A stretch of DNA of 64,000 nt from NCBI GenBank assembly GCA_947581635.1, contig CANPVE010000011.1:1-64000 (forward strand), given 5' to 3'. The notes below the pieces were generated by a model that saw nothing but the letters and a program-made list of their open reading frames with translations, did no database searches and was not told the origin of the DNA. Both the position numbers and the translations under genes were made by a program. The stretch comes from an uncultured Clostridia bacterium (lineage in GTDB: Bacteria > Bacillota > Clostridia > Oscillospirales > Acutalibacteraceae). Position 1 is the first letter of the stretch. Every line of letters starts with the position of its first letter. Shown piece after piece: positions 8,925 to 17,020 of this stretch.

Positions 8925-8944
8925 TCGAAGAAGGAGAATGTATC

Positions 8945-9343
8945 ATGAAACAAGAAAATCCTAAAAAAATCAAGTCCCTGCGTTGGTATCACGCCGCAAT
9001 TATAATACTGTCTGTTCTTGGCATATTGGCAGTTCTTTTCATGGATAACTGGAGCGAGATGATCGGGTATCTTCCGATAGCAGTGGCAATCTGTTCTGAC
9101 GGTAAATTTGAAAAAGCAGATGAGCTTGTAAGGCAAAACCTTTCGAGAGCAAATACGATTACAATGTGGATTTTATTTGCCGTACTTTGCGTATTTGCCA
9201 TGCACGCAAGATTTCACGCAATTTCAGTGGCGCACATATTAGTTGTGATGTTTTCTGCCTTTGCAATCCGAAGCATTCTGTTTATAATTTTTGATTGTTC
9301 TTTTGACTGTTCTTTTATCGGAAAGGAAGAGTCGGATGGCTAA
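8945..9343 (+). CDS. Four-helix membrane protein paired with an HTH regulator
   Basis: The 132-aa protein (AAGGAG then ATG 8945) has about four hydrophobic segments, roughly residues 16-35, 38-52, 78-95 and 98-118, and a short basic N-terminus. It is typical of the DUF2178-like proteins that are co-transcribed with a small Xre-type repressor in Clostridia. Its stop overlaps the start of the regulator by 8 bp. These pairs are thought to link a membrane signal to transcription; the signal is unknown. Confidence 0.6.
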   Translation: MKQENPKKIKSLRWYHAAIIILSVLGILAVLFMDNWSEMIGYLPIAVAICSDGKFEKADELVRQNLSRANTITMWILFAVLCVFAMHARFHAISVAHILVVMFSAFAIRSILFIIFDCSFDCSFIGKEESDG

Positions 9344-9539
9344 GCTTCACACGAAAATCAAAGAATATAGGGTTAAATTTAATATGAGCCAGTATGAACT
9401 GGCAGAACTTGCGGATGTGCGTCGTGAAACAATCGTTCGATTGGAAAGAGGGCAATATAACCCGTCACTGAAGCTTGCTATGGACATTGCCAAAATATTT
9501 GGGACAACAGTAGAAGAAATGTTTTCATTTGAGAAATAA
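9336..9539 (+). CDS. Small Xre-family HTH regulator (YozG/Cro-like)
   Basis: ATG 9336 follows GGAAAGGAAG and overlaps the end of the membrane-protein gene, giving 67 aa. Almost the whole protein is a Cro/CI helix-turn-helix (NMSQYELAELADVRRETIV then LERGQYNPSL) ending in the TTVEEMFSFE tail common to this subfamily. It probably binds the palindrome at 8886-8924 and represses its own two-gene operon. Confidence 0.8.
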   Translation: MAKLHTKIKEYRVKFNMSQYELAELADVRRETIVRLERGQYNPSLKLAMDIAKIFGTTVEEMFSFEK

Positions 9540-9641
9540 ATAAGAAATTAATGCACAGCGTTCAAGTGTAAAAATTTGGGCGCTTTTTCCTTCCCCAAAC
9601 GCTCCATTTGAGCGTATGGTTACAACTGAATACAAGTACAT

Positions 9642-9723
9642 AGCCCTTGCTTTCTAAGGCGGTTACAGAGGAATAAATGCTCCAAAATCGCCCCGATAAT
9701 TAACGGAGAGCAAGGGCTTTTTC
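9642..9723 (+). terminator. Long-loop hairpin with T-run (terminator or structured RNA)
   Basis: AGCCCTTGCT (9642-9651) and AGCAAGGGCT (9709-9718) form a perfect 10-bp stem ending in T5. The 57-nt loop holds further pairing (GGCG/CGCC, GCTCC/GGAG). It could be a terminator with an unusually large loop, or an RNA element in front of the IS3 relic. The rest of 9540-9947 has no intact gene. Confidence 0.4.
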
Positions 9724-9776
9724 TATTCTCCGGCAGAAACGGAAAGGAGGAAGCAGTAAATAAGGAGAGAAATAAA

Positions 9777-9839
9777 GTGGCACGTAAATATGACAAAGAA
9801 TTCAAAGTACAGAATATTAAAATTCGTTCAATCACTTGA
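9777..9839 (+). pseudogene. IS3-family transposase OrfA remnant
   Basis: After an RBS-like AAGGAG, GTG 9777 opens 20 codons beginning ARKYDKEFKVQ, the standard N-terminus of IS3-family OrfA proteins, before a stop at 9837-9839. The rest of the element is absent. Confidence 0.55.
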
Positions 9840-9947
9840 AAAAGGAAACCAAATGGCTTACAATATAAACGTTGATTTTCTCAATTGTCATCTAAGAGAA
9901 CAACAATCGCACGTTATCAAACTAAGTGCAGCGAAAGAGGTAATATT

Positions 9948-10853
9948 GTGAATATCAATCAACTGAAATATGTGCTTGAAGTAGCCGCCTCCTCTTCCAT
10001 GCGTGAGGCATCGACAAAACTATATATATCTCAGCCTGCACTGTCTGCCAGTATTCATGAATTGGAAGAAGAACTCGGAATACTGATTTTTGAAAGAACG
10101 AACAAAGGAATCACTATTACAGACGCGGGCAGAGAGTTTCTCTCTTATGCAAAGAAGGCGGTTGGGCAGTATGAGATACTTGAGGAAAGATATCTGTCCA
10201 AGGACAGTGACAAAGAACGCTTTTCTGTTTCCACTCAGCATTACAACTTTGCAATCAAAGCATTTACCAATGTGATAAGGGAAACGGATCCGGACAAATT
10301 TATCTTTTCTATTCATGAAACGAAAACAAAAGAAGTCCTTGAAGATGTCAGATGCCTGAAAAGCGAGGTGGGAATCGTATCTTTTTCCGGTTCCAATGAA
10401 GCATTAATAAAAAAATTTTTTCGGGACTACCAGTTAGACTTTACTCCCCTTATGAAGAGAGATACCTATGTGTATGTCTGGAAATGCCATCCCTTTGCCG
10501 GAAGAGATGAGATTTCCATTGATGAAATGCAAGACTATCCATGCATATCGTTTGATCAAAGTGATGACAGTAACTTCTATCTGACCGAAGAAGCTATGGC
10601 AGATTATGCTTTTAACAAAATGATCAAATCCGATGACAGAGCCACGACCATGGAAATCATCGCTGAACTGGACGCGTATTCTATCGGTTCAGGGATGCTT
10701 TCGGGAGCGAATGCGATACTGCAGGGACTTGTAGCAATCAAACTTAAAGAAGAAGATCCGCTCACCATAGGATATATAACCAGAAAAGGAAGTACAATGT
10801 CTGTATATGGGAAAAAATATATTGAAGAGCTTATGAAATACAAAGAGCTTTAA
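9948..10853 (+). CDS. LysR-type transcriptional regulator of the sulfur/CODH-like cluster
   Basis: GTG 9948 is preceded by GAAAGAGG (7-nt spacing) and begins the family-typical NINQLKYVLEVAASSSMREA, giving 301 aa; the longer open frame from 9885 lacks an RBS. Residues 1-60 are the winged HTH (KLYISQPALSASIHELEEEL). Residues about 90-300 form the effector-binding domain, with TSTMS-like pocket residues near the end. It is transcribed in the same direction as the ABC transporter 330 bp downstream, from which it is separated by a structured leader with its own terminator. By context it probably senses a sulfur or thiol metabolite as CysB/Cbl-type LysR proteins do; that is inference. Confidence 0.8.
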   Translation: MNINQLKYVLEVAASSSMREASTKLYISQPALSASIHELEEELGILIFERTNKGITITDAGREFLSYAKKAVGQYEILEERYLSKDSDKERFSVSTQHYNFAIKAFTNVIRETDPDKFIFSIHETKTKEVLEDVRCLKSEVGIVSFSGSNEALIKKFFRDYQLDFTPLMKRDTYVYVWKCHPFAGRDEISIDEMQDYPCISFDQSDDSNFYLTEEAMADYAFNKMIKSDDRATTMEIIAELDAYSIGSGMLSGANAILQGLVAIKLKEEDPLTIGYITRKGSTMSVYGKKYIEELMKYKEL

Positions 10854-11059
10854 TCATATATAGTTTTGCAGTGATAAGTCTTGCGATAACCGCAGCTTAT
10901 CGCCGGCGATAAAAACGAACGAATTTACAAAGAGCCTCATTTCGATTATAATTTTACAAATAAAAAAATGAGGTGCAAGTAATGTACGGTATCGTGATTC
11001 ACAAACAAAATAACATAATGTGTTGTTCAATGTTATACTCTTGGGCATATTATATGGCT

Positions 11060-11172
11060 GAGGCGCCTGACTGTTTATCCGTGCGCCTCAAAATAATGCG
11101 ACATTAGTATTTTTAAGTCAATTTTGCCATTTGCCCGGGAGCTTACAATTAAGCCCCGATTTTTTTATGTTG
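11060..11172 (+). promoter_or_regulatory. Structured 5' leader of the ABC/CODH operon with terminator
   Basis: Between the LysR gene and the transporter there is a 7-bp hairpin GAGGCGC/GCGCCTC (11060-11089) and an AT-rich stretch. A terminator-like GGGAGCTT-acaatt-AAGCCCC stem follows, with T7 just before the RBS of the binding-protein gene. A hairpin plus terminator in a leader is the layout of a riboswitch or attenuator, but I could not match it to a known riboswitch consensus. The region 10854-11060 shows no gene. Confidence 0.45.
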
Positions 11173-11187
11173 AAAGGAAGAATTAAA

Positions 11188-12111
11188 ATGAAAAAAAGAT
11201 TGTTGGCGTTAGCGCTCTCGATTACATTTGCTTTATCTGCTGTAGCTTGTGGAAAAAACGGTAACAGTGACGCAGATATTGTAAAGATTGCCTATCTCCC
11301 CATTACACATTCACTCGCTGTTTTAGAGGAAGCGGAGGAGCTTGAAAAACAGTCGGGATTGAAAGTAGAACTTGTAAAGTACGGTTCATGGTCGGAATTG
11401 CTCGACGCACTCAACGCAAACAGGGTTGACGGAGCTTCCGTGTTGATAGAGCTTGCAATGAAGTCCAAACAGGAGGGTATCGGACTGAAAGCTGTAGCTT
11501 TGGGACATCGTGACGGAAATGTGCTCATTGTTTCAAATAATATTGATTCTGCCGCTGATCTTAAAGGCAAGACTTTTGCGATTCCTCACAGGCAGTCATC
11601 ACATTACATACTGCTGAATGATGCGCTTGCAACTGCGGGGCTTACAATTGACGATGTAAATGTCACTGAGCTTGCACCTACCGAAATGCCTTCTGCGCTT
11701 GCAAGCGGTCAGATAGACGGATACTGCGTTGCTGAACCTTTTGGAGCAATGGGTGTATCTCTGGGCGCCGGAAAGGTGCTTTTCAGTTCCGAGGAGCTGT
11801 GGGAAGATTCTCTTTGCTGCGGCCTTGTGCTGACTGATAAGTTTATTGATGAACGTCCCGATGACGCGAAGTATTTTGTTGAAAGCTATAAGTCGGCGGC
11901 GAACTCACTCGATAAGGAGACGGCTAAACAGGTAGCGGAAAAATATCTGAGTCAGACAGATGAAGTGCTTGATATATCTCTGCAATGGATATCTTATAAT
12001 GACCTTGATATAACAGAGGACACTTACAATACACTTGCAGCGAAAGTCAAGGAGTACGGACTTTCGGATAACCCTCCTGCTTATGAGGACTTTGTGAAAA
12101 ATGATTTTTGA
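11188..12111 (+). CDS. ABC transporter substrate-binding lipoprotein (NrtA/CmpA/SsuA-like)
   Basis: ATG 11188 follows GAAAGGAAG; the product is 307 aa. A lipoprotein signal peptide ends in the lipobox SAVAC (Cys about residue 21). The mature protein is a type II periplasmic-binding fold of the NMT1/NrtA group: YLPITHSLAVLEEAEELEK near the start, the hallmark AIPHRQSSHYILL, and the SGQIDGYCVAEPFGA segment. Family members bind nitrate, bicarbonate, cyanate, taurine/sulfonates or pyrimidines, so the ligand cannot be called from sequence. It is the first gene of an operon with permease, ATPase and the CODH-like enzyme, so its ligand is probably the substrate or a precursor of that enzyme set. Confidence 0.8.
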   Translation: MKKRLLALALSITFALSAVACGKNGNSDADIVKIAYLPITHSLAVLEEAEELEKQSGLKVELVKYGSWSELLDALNANRVDGASVLIELAMKSKQEGIGLKAVALGHRDGNVLIVSNNIDSAADLKGKTFAIPHRQSSHYILLNDALATAGLTIDDVNVTELAPTEMPSALASGQIDGYCVAEPFGAMGVSLGAGKVLFSSEELWEDSLCCGLVLTDKFIDERPDDAKYFVESYKSAANSLDKETAKQVAEKYLSQTDEVLDISLQWISYNDLDITEDTYNTLAAKVKEYGLSDNPPAYEDFVKNDF

Positions 12112-12117
12112 TAAGGC

Positions 12118-12888
12118 GTGATAAGGTTGAAAAAATTACTTTCTCTGAAAAACGTTATCGTTTCTGTTGCAATACTGATATTGATATGGCAGCTGTTGTT
12201 CTCAGTCAGCAATTATGATAAGGCATTGTTTCCTTCACCAAAGATGTCATTTGACGCCTTAATTGAGATGATCAGTAACGGAAGGCTGTTTGAGAATATA
12301 AAAACGAGTATGTACCGCTTTGTCACAGGCTATTTCAGCTCGGTGATCGTTGCTGTAATATTGGGACTTATACTCGGCAGACTTCCGAAGGTTTTTCAGT
12401 ATATAAATCCTGCGATACAGCTTTTAAGACCTATCTCACCTACAGCGTGGATGCCTTTTATTGTTCTGCTGTTCGGTATCGGAGATGTGCCGGCTATCGT
12501 TATAATCTTTATTGCGGCTTTTTTCCCTGTTCTGCTGTCAACTGTTTCAGCTGTAGGGAACATCGATCAGACATATCTTAAAGTTTCAAAGAATTTCGGT
12601 ATCAAACAGCCTGAACTGACTTGGAAAGTTATTTTTCCCGCGGCTTTCCCTCAAATTGCAAACGGTATTCATCTTGCGCTCGGAACAGCATGGATATTTC
12701 TTGTTGCGGGTGAAATGGTGGGCGCGCAGTCGGGACTGGGCTATCAGATAATTGACGCGAGAAACAATATTCGTGCGGATATTCTTCTTGCTACTATTAT
12801 TGTTATAGGCATGATCGGCATATTGCTTGACGGATTGCTCAAACTTATTGAAAAGCTGATACTCAAATCATGGGGAGGTGTCGAGTGA
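12118..12888 (+). CDS. ABC transporter permease (SsuC/TauC/NrtB-like)
   Basis: The frame opens at GTG 12118 or TTG 12127, 6-15 bp after the binding-protein gene; 256 aa. It has six predicted membrane segments and the inner-membrane component signature EAA-like loop (about residues 160-185) preceding GTAWIFLVAGEMVGAQSGLG, typical of the BPD_transp_1 family for nitrate/sulfonate/bicarbonate importers. Its stop overlaps the ATG of the ATPase (TGATG), indicating tight coupling. It is the integral membrane part of the importer. Confidence 0.85.
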   Translation: MIRLKKLLSLKNVIVSVAILILIWQLLFSVSNYDKALFPSPKMSFDALIEMISNGRLFENIKTSMYRFVTGYFSSVIVAVILGLILGRLPKVFQYINPAIQLLRPISPTAWMPFIVLLFGIGDVPAIVIIFIAAFFPVLLSTVSAVGNIDQTYLKVSKNFGIKQPELTWKVIFPAAFPQIANGIHLALGTAWIFLVAGEMVGAQSGLGYQIIDARNNIRADILLATIIVIGMIGILLDGLLKLIEKLILKSWGGVE

Positions 12889-13658
12889 TGTATATTGAGG
12901 TAAGGGACGCCTGCAAGCACTTTATTCAGGACGGAAAAGAATTTATTGCCCTTGACCATGTGTCGCTTGACATTGAAAAGGGGGAGTTTATATGTTTGCT
13001 CGGACCGTCGGGATGCGGAAAAAGTACCCTTCTTAATGCCCTTGCGGGCTTTGAAAAAGTGAACAGCGGAACCGTAAGAATTGATGGAAAAGAAGTCACA
13101 GAGCCTTCTATCAGCAACATCACGATATTTCAGAATTATGGTCTGCTTCCCTGGAGAAATGTTTTGAAGAATGTTGAGCTGGGACTTGAGTCAAAGAAAG
13201 TTTCAAAGGAAGATCGTGAGAAAATATCAAAAAAATATCTTGAGCTTGTCGGGCTTTCGGGCTATGAGAAACGTTACCCGAAACAACTGTCGGGCGGTCA
13301 GCAGCAAAGAGTCGCAATAGCAAGAGGTCTTGCGGTCGATCCGGATATTATTTTTATGGATGAACCTTTCGGAGCACTCGATGCTATCACAAGAATGAAA
13401 TTGCAGGAAGATATCCTGAGAATATCAAAAGAGGAAAAAAAGACTATCATTTTTGTTACGCATGATATAGAGGAAGCTGTGTTTCTGGCTGACAGGATCG
13501 TTGTTATGATGACTGATCCCGGCAGGATAAAGAGTATCGTCAAAGTGCCGCTTGGCGCGCATCGTGACAGAACGGGCGAGGATTTTTTATACGTCCGTGA
13601 TAAGATATTTGAATTGTTCAATATAAAAACAGAAGGCTTTATTGAGTATTATATCTGA
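12888..13658 (+). CDS. ABC transporter ATP-binding protein (SsuB/TauB/NrtD-like)
   Basis: ATG 12888 overlaps the permease stop and has GGGGAGGTG upstream; 256 aa. All nucleotide-binding motifs are intact: Walker A GPSGCGKST (about residue 42), signature LSGGQQQR (about 139), Walker B IIFMDEPFGALD (about 159) and the switch His in VTHDIEEA. The sequence belongs to the nitrate/sulfonate/taurine subfamily. It energises uptake of the ligand bound by the 11188 lipoprotein. Confidence 0.88.
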   Translation: MYIEVRDACKHFIQDGKEFIALDHVSLDIEKGEFICLLGPSGCGKSTLLNALAGFEKVNSGTVRIDGKEVTEPSISNITIFQNYGLLPWRNVLKNVELGLESKKVSKEDREKISKKYLELVGLSGYEKRYPKQLSGGQQQRVAIARGLAVDPDIIFMDEPFGALDAITRMKLQEDILRISKEEKKTIIFVTHDIEEAVFLADRIVVMMTDPGRIKSIVKVPLGAHRDRTGEDFLYVRDKIFELFNIKTEGFIEYYI

Positions 13659-13677
13659 TTTGAGGAGCAACAACATT

Positions 13678-15780
13678 ATGAGCGAAAATAACTGTAAACA
13701 TGAACATCACCACTCTCATGATGAAACCGACGCGCCCGCGTACATTCACTCGCACAGAAATATAATCGGATTTGATGAACATGGTATCCCTACAGTGATA
13801 TTAAGGGCAAGCCACGGCGAGGGAGAAACCGACGACCCACAGGCGTTTATCAGAGACTATATGAATGCCGTTTCGGAATACAGAAAAACTTTTCCTTCAA
13901 AACAGGACGTTATAGAGCAGACTCCTGACCCTGCTGTCAGAGATATGCTCCTGCGAACGGAGCAGCTTGGTATTGACACCGCCTTTGACCGTTTTGATAA
14001 GCAGAAGCCTCAATGTAATTTCGGACTTGCGGGTATATGCTGTAAGATATGCAATATGGGTCCGTGCCGCATAACGGCAAAAGCGCCTAGAGGAGTATGC
14101 GGCGCGGACGCGGATCTGATCGTTGCAAGAAATCTTCTCCGCTCAGCGGCGGCAGGCGCGGCACAGCACGGTATGCACGCAAGAGAGGTAATGCTCGCGC
14201 TGAAATGGGCGGCCGAGGGAAAGCTCGATGTTCCCATACTCGGTGAACAGAAGATCAGAGCAACCGCGGAAGCCTTCGGCATAAAGCAAAAGAACCGCCA
14301 GCTCAAAAATGTCGCAAAAGACTTAGCCGACGCGCTGCTTGACGATCTGTCAAGGTCTGTTCCCGATGAGTATAAGACAATCTCAGCCTGCGCGGTTCCC
14401 GAAAGGCAGGAGGTATGGAAGAAACTTGATATTCTGCCCATAAGCGCTTATCATGAGGTGTTTGAAGCTTACCACAAATCGGGCTGCGCTACTGACGGCG
14501 ACTGGCGTTCGGTCATGCAACAGTTTTTAAGATGCGGTCTTGCTTTCACGTTTTCGGGAGTCGTAGGCGCGTCCATCGCTACGGACAGTCTGTTCGGCGT
14601 GGGAGACAGAGTTACCTCAAAGGTTAATATCGGGGCGCTTGAAAAGGAATATGTAAATATCGCGGTTCACGGTCATCTTCCGCTTCTTGTAAGTCAGATC
14701 GTAGAGGCAGGCAAGCGTGACGATCTTATTGAGCTTGCAATATCAAAAGGAGCAAAGGGAATAAGATTTTATGGGATATGCTGCTCGGGGTTGTCGGCTA
14801 TGTACAGATACGCGGGAGTAGTTCCGCTGTCAAATGCCGTTTCCGCCGAGCTTGTTCTCGGAACAGGCGCGCTCGATCTTTGGGTGGCTGATGTTCAGGA
14901 CGTTTTTCCATCAATTATGGAAGTAGCCCGCTGTTTCAAGACAACTGTTGTGACCACAAGCGAATCAGCAAGGCTTCCCGGCGCTGAACGTTACGAATAT
15001 GATCATCACCACTCAAATATTGCTGAGACAAAAGTACTTGCCGAAAAGATTGTCCGCCGTGCGATAGAGAGCTTTGAAGCAAGAAAGGGCATACCTGTTT
15101 ATATACCGCCCTATGAGGTGGAAGCAGAGGTCGGCTTCTCGGTGGAGTATATCCACAAGCGTTTTGGCAGTATGCAGCCGCTTGCCGACGCAATAAAGGA
15201 CGGGCGCATACTCGGCGTAGTCAATATGGTAGGCTGCAACAACCCGAAGGTGTTGTATGAAAAGTGTATTATCGATGTCGCCGATGTTTTATTGAAAAAC
15301 AATGTTCTTATTCTTTCCAACGGCTGCGCTTCGTTTCCGCTTATGAAGCTTGGATACTGTGCCGTGTCCGGAAAGGATAAGGCAGGAGATACGCTGAGAG
15401 AATTCCTTGAGCCTGATCTTCCTCCCGTATGGCACGTCGGCGAGTGTATAGACAATACCCGTTCGTCCGGTATATTCGCGGGGATAGCGGGAGCTTTAGG
15501 GCATAAAATGTATGAGTTGCCGTTTGCTTTTTCTTCACCCGAATGGGGAAACGAAAAGGGTATTGACGCCGCGCTCGGATTCAGGCTCAACGGTATAAGC
15601 TCTTACCACTGCGTTGAAGCGCAAATCTACGGTTCAAAGAATGTGATAGAGTTTCTTAAATTCGGCACTCTCGAAACGCTCGGCTCTTCAATGAATGTAG
15701 ATACCGACCCTGTGAGGCTTGGTGAAAAAATAGTTGCCGATATGAAGGCAAAAAGAAAAGCTCTCGGCTGGGATAATTAA
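13678..15780 (+). CDS. Atypical anaerobic Ni carbon monoxide dehydrogenase homologue (CooS-like)
   Basis: ATG 13678 (TTTGAGGAGC upstream) gives 700 aa, longer than the usual roughly 630-640. The extra length is an N-terminal extension of about 75 residues, rich in His (residues 8-26: H8, H10-12, H14, H24, H26), which could bind metal. The cluster D/B cysteines are all present: C113, C121, C122, C125, C130, C141. Most C-cluster ligands can be placed: the His of VHGHLPL (331-333), C369 in GICCSG, C520 in VGCNN, C550 in SNGCAS, C590 in HVGECIDN. The catalytic Lys in EWGNEKGID (K627) is also visible. At the place of the remaining ligand (Cys333 in Carboxydothermus CooS-II, within a VDxQCxxPS motif) this protein has ADVQDVFPS, that is D408. 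No CooF/CooC/CooJ maturation genes or acetyl-CoA synthase neighbour it. Ordinary CO oxidation is therefore uncertain; a changed cluster and another substrate are possible. Confidence 0.8.
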   Translation: MSENNCKHEHHHSHDETDAPAYIHSHRNIIGFDEHGIPTVILRASHGEGETDDPQAFIRDYMNAVSEYRKTFPSKQDVIEQTPDPAVRDMLLRTEQLGIDTAFDRFDKQKPQCNFGLAGICCKICNMGPCRITAKAPRGVCGADADLIVARNLLRSAAAGAAQHGMHAREVMLALKWAAEGKLDVPILGEQKIRATAEAFGIKQKNRQLKNVAKDLADALLDDLSRSVPDEYKTISACAVPERQEVWKKLDILPISAYHEVFEAYHKSGCATDGDWRSVMQQFLRCGLAFTFSGVVGASIATDSLFGVGDRVTSKVNIGALEKEYVNIAVHGHLPLLVSQIVEAGKRDDLIELAISKGAKGIRFYGICCSGLSAMYRYAGVVPLSNAVSAELVLGTGALDLWVADVQDVFPSIMEVARCFKTTVVTTSESARLPGAERYEYDHHHSNIAETKVLAEKIVRRAIESFEARKGIPVYIPPYEVEAEVGFSVEYIHKRFGSMQPLADAIKDGRILGVVNMVGCNNPKVLYEKCIIDVADVLLKNNVLILSNGCASFPLMKLGYCAVSGKDKAGDTLREFLEPDLPPVWHVGECIDNTRSSGIFAGIAGALGHKMYELPFAFSSPEWGNEKGIDAALGFRLNGISSYHCVEAQIYGSKNVIEFLKFGTLETLGSSMNVDTDPVRLGEKIVADMKAKRKALGWDN

Positions 15781-15841
15781 GGAAAAGTGATTCCAGGCAA
15801 AAGTGAAAATTAAACTATAAAAAGAAAGCAGGTAAAAAACC

Positions 15842-16774
15842 ATGTCAAACATTTACAAAGGGACACTTGGACTTATCGGAAATACGCCTCTTGTAGAGGT
15901 GGTAAACATTGAGGAAGAACTGGGACTCGAAGCAACAATACTGGTCAAACTCGAGTATTTCAATCCGGCGGGCAGTGTAAAAGACCGTATCGCAAAGGCA
16001 ATGATCGAGGAAGCCGAAAGCAAGGGACTGCTTAAAAAAGGTTCCGTTATTATTGAGCCGACGTCGGGCAATACCGGTATCGGACTTGCGTCAATTGCCG
16101 CGTCAAAAGGCTACCGCATTATTCTGACGATGCCGGAAACCATGAGCGTGGAGCGCAGAAACATTCTGAAAGCCTACGGTGCGGAAATCGTACTGACCGA
16201 GGGCGCGAAGGGTATGAAAGGTGCAATCGCAAAGGCGGAGGAACTGGCAAAGGAAACTCCCGGCAGCTTTATTCCGGGGCAGTTCGTGAATCCCGCGAAT
16301 CCTGCGATACATAAGGCGACGACCGGCCCGGAAATTTGGAACGACACGGACGGTAAGGTCGATATCTTTATTGCCGGAGTCGGCACAGGCGGAACAATAA
16401 CCGGCGCGGGTGAATACCTCAAAGAGCAAAACCCGAATATCAAGGTTGTGGCTCTTGAACCGGAAGATTCGCCTGTTCTTTCGGAAGGCAAAGCGGGCGC
16501 GCACAAAATTCAAGGTATCGGCGCGGGTTTTGTGCCTGAAGTGCTGAATACAAAAGTGTATGACGAGGTCTTTAAAGCTTCCAATCAGGACGCTTTCGAC
16601 ACGGCCAAGCTGCTTGCGAAGAAGGAGGGTATCTCCGTCGGCATTTCCTCCGGCGCGGCTCTTTTTGCCGCGATTCAGCTGGCAAAACGTGCGGAGAATA
16701 AAGGAAAGGTCATTGTCGCACTGCTGCCGGACAGCGGAGACCGTTACTATTCCACGGCACTCTTCACCGAATAA
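15842..16774 (+). CDS. cysK: Cysteine synthase (O-acetylserine sulfhydrylase)
   Basis: The 310-aa product is a full-length fold-type II PLP enzyme. The Schiff-base Lys sits in NPAGSVKDR (about residue 43), the substrate loop is PTSGNTGIG (about 71), and the phosphate-binding loop is [10 protein letters not shown] (about 178). The C-terminus ends with the DSGDRYYST motif. It makes cysteine from O-acetylserine and sulfide. It lies 60 bp after the CODH-like gene on the same strand with a good AAGAAAGCAGG site, so it probably belongs to the same transcript. Cysteine from this step would feed the glutamate-cysteine ligase downstream. A terminator-like hairpin follows it. Confidence 0.9.
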   Translation: MSNIYKGTLGLIGNTPLVEVVNIEEELGLEATILVKLEYFNPAGSVKDRIAKAMIEEAESKGLLKKGSVIIEPTSGNTGIGLASIAASKGYRIILTMPETMSVERRNILKAYGAEIVLTEGAKGMKGAIAKAEELAKETPGSFIPGQFVNPANPAIHKATTGPEIWNDTDGKVDIFIAGVGTGGTITGAGEYLKEQNPNIKVVALEPEDSPVLSEGKAGAHKIQGIGAGFVPEVLNTKVYDEVFKASNQDAFDTAKLLAKKEGISVGISSGAALFAAIQLAKRAENKGKVIVALLPDSGDRYYSTALFTE

Positions 16775-16784
16775 TCAATTGGAC

Positions 16785-16816
16785 GGATAGCGGCAGCATA
16801 AAAGTTACCGCTATCC
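16785..16816 (+). terminator. Hairpin after cysK
   Basis: GGATAGCGG (16785-16793) and CCGCTATCC (16808-16816) form a perfect 9-bp stem with a 14-nt loop. There is no T-run directly after it, so it may be a weak terminator or an mRNA-stabilising/processing structure. Confidence 0.45.
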
Positions 16817-16891
16817 TGTCATAGGAAGTAGATAGAAAAAATGAAATAAGTTTTGACAATTCGGGATTTTTTCCGCTTGGTAACATGATCA

Positions 16892-16922
16892 TTGACAATT
16901 ATATTTGCTTTGTCGGTATAAG
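16892..16922 (+). promoter_or_regulatory. Candidate promoter for the ligase/amidotransferase genes
   Basis: TTGACA (16892-16897) and TATAAG (16917-16922) have a 19-bp spacer, about 100 bp ahead of ATG 17021. A second TTGACA lies at about 16854. Plausible but not compelling. Confidence 0.35.
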
Positions 16923-17020
16923 AAGTCAAAGGGAATGGGAGAACTTTGGCAGCATGATATTTTTCTTATGCGGAAAATGGGCTGCTGCCTATATAAAACG
17001 TATTAAAGGAATGTGGCATT

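Noticed and set aside
11040..11170. Purine, TPP or NiCo riboswitch in the leader before the ABC transporter
   Set aside because: Isolated phrases such as ATATGG and CTGAG look familiar, but the core consensus order and pairing of these classes could not be reproduced. It was kept only as an unassigned leader.
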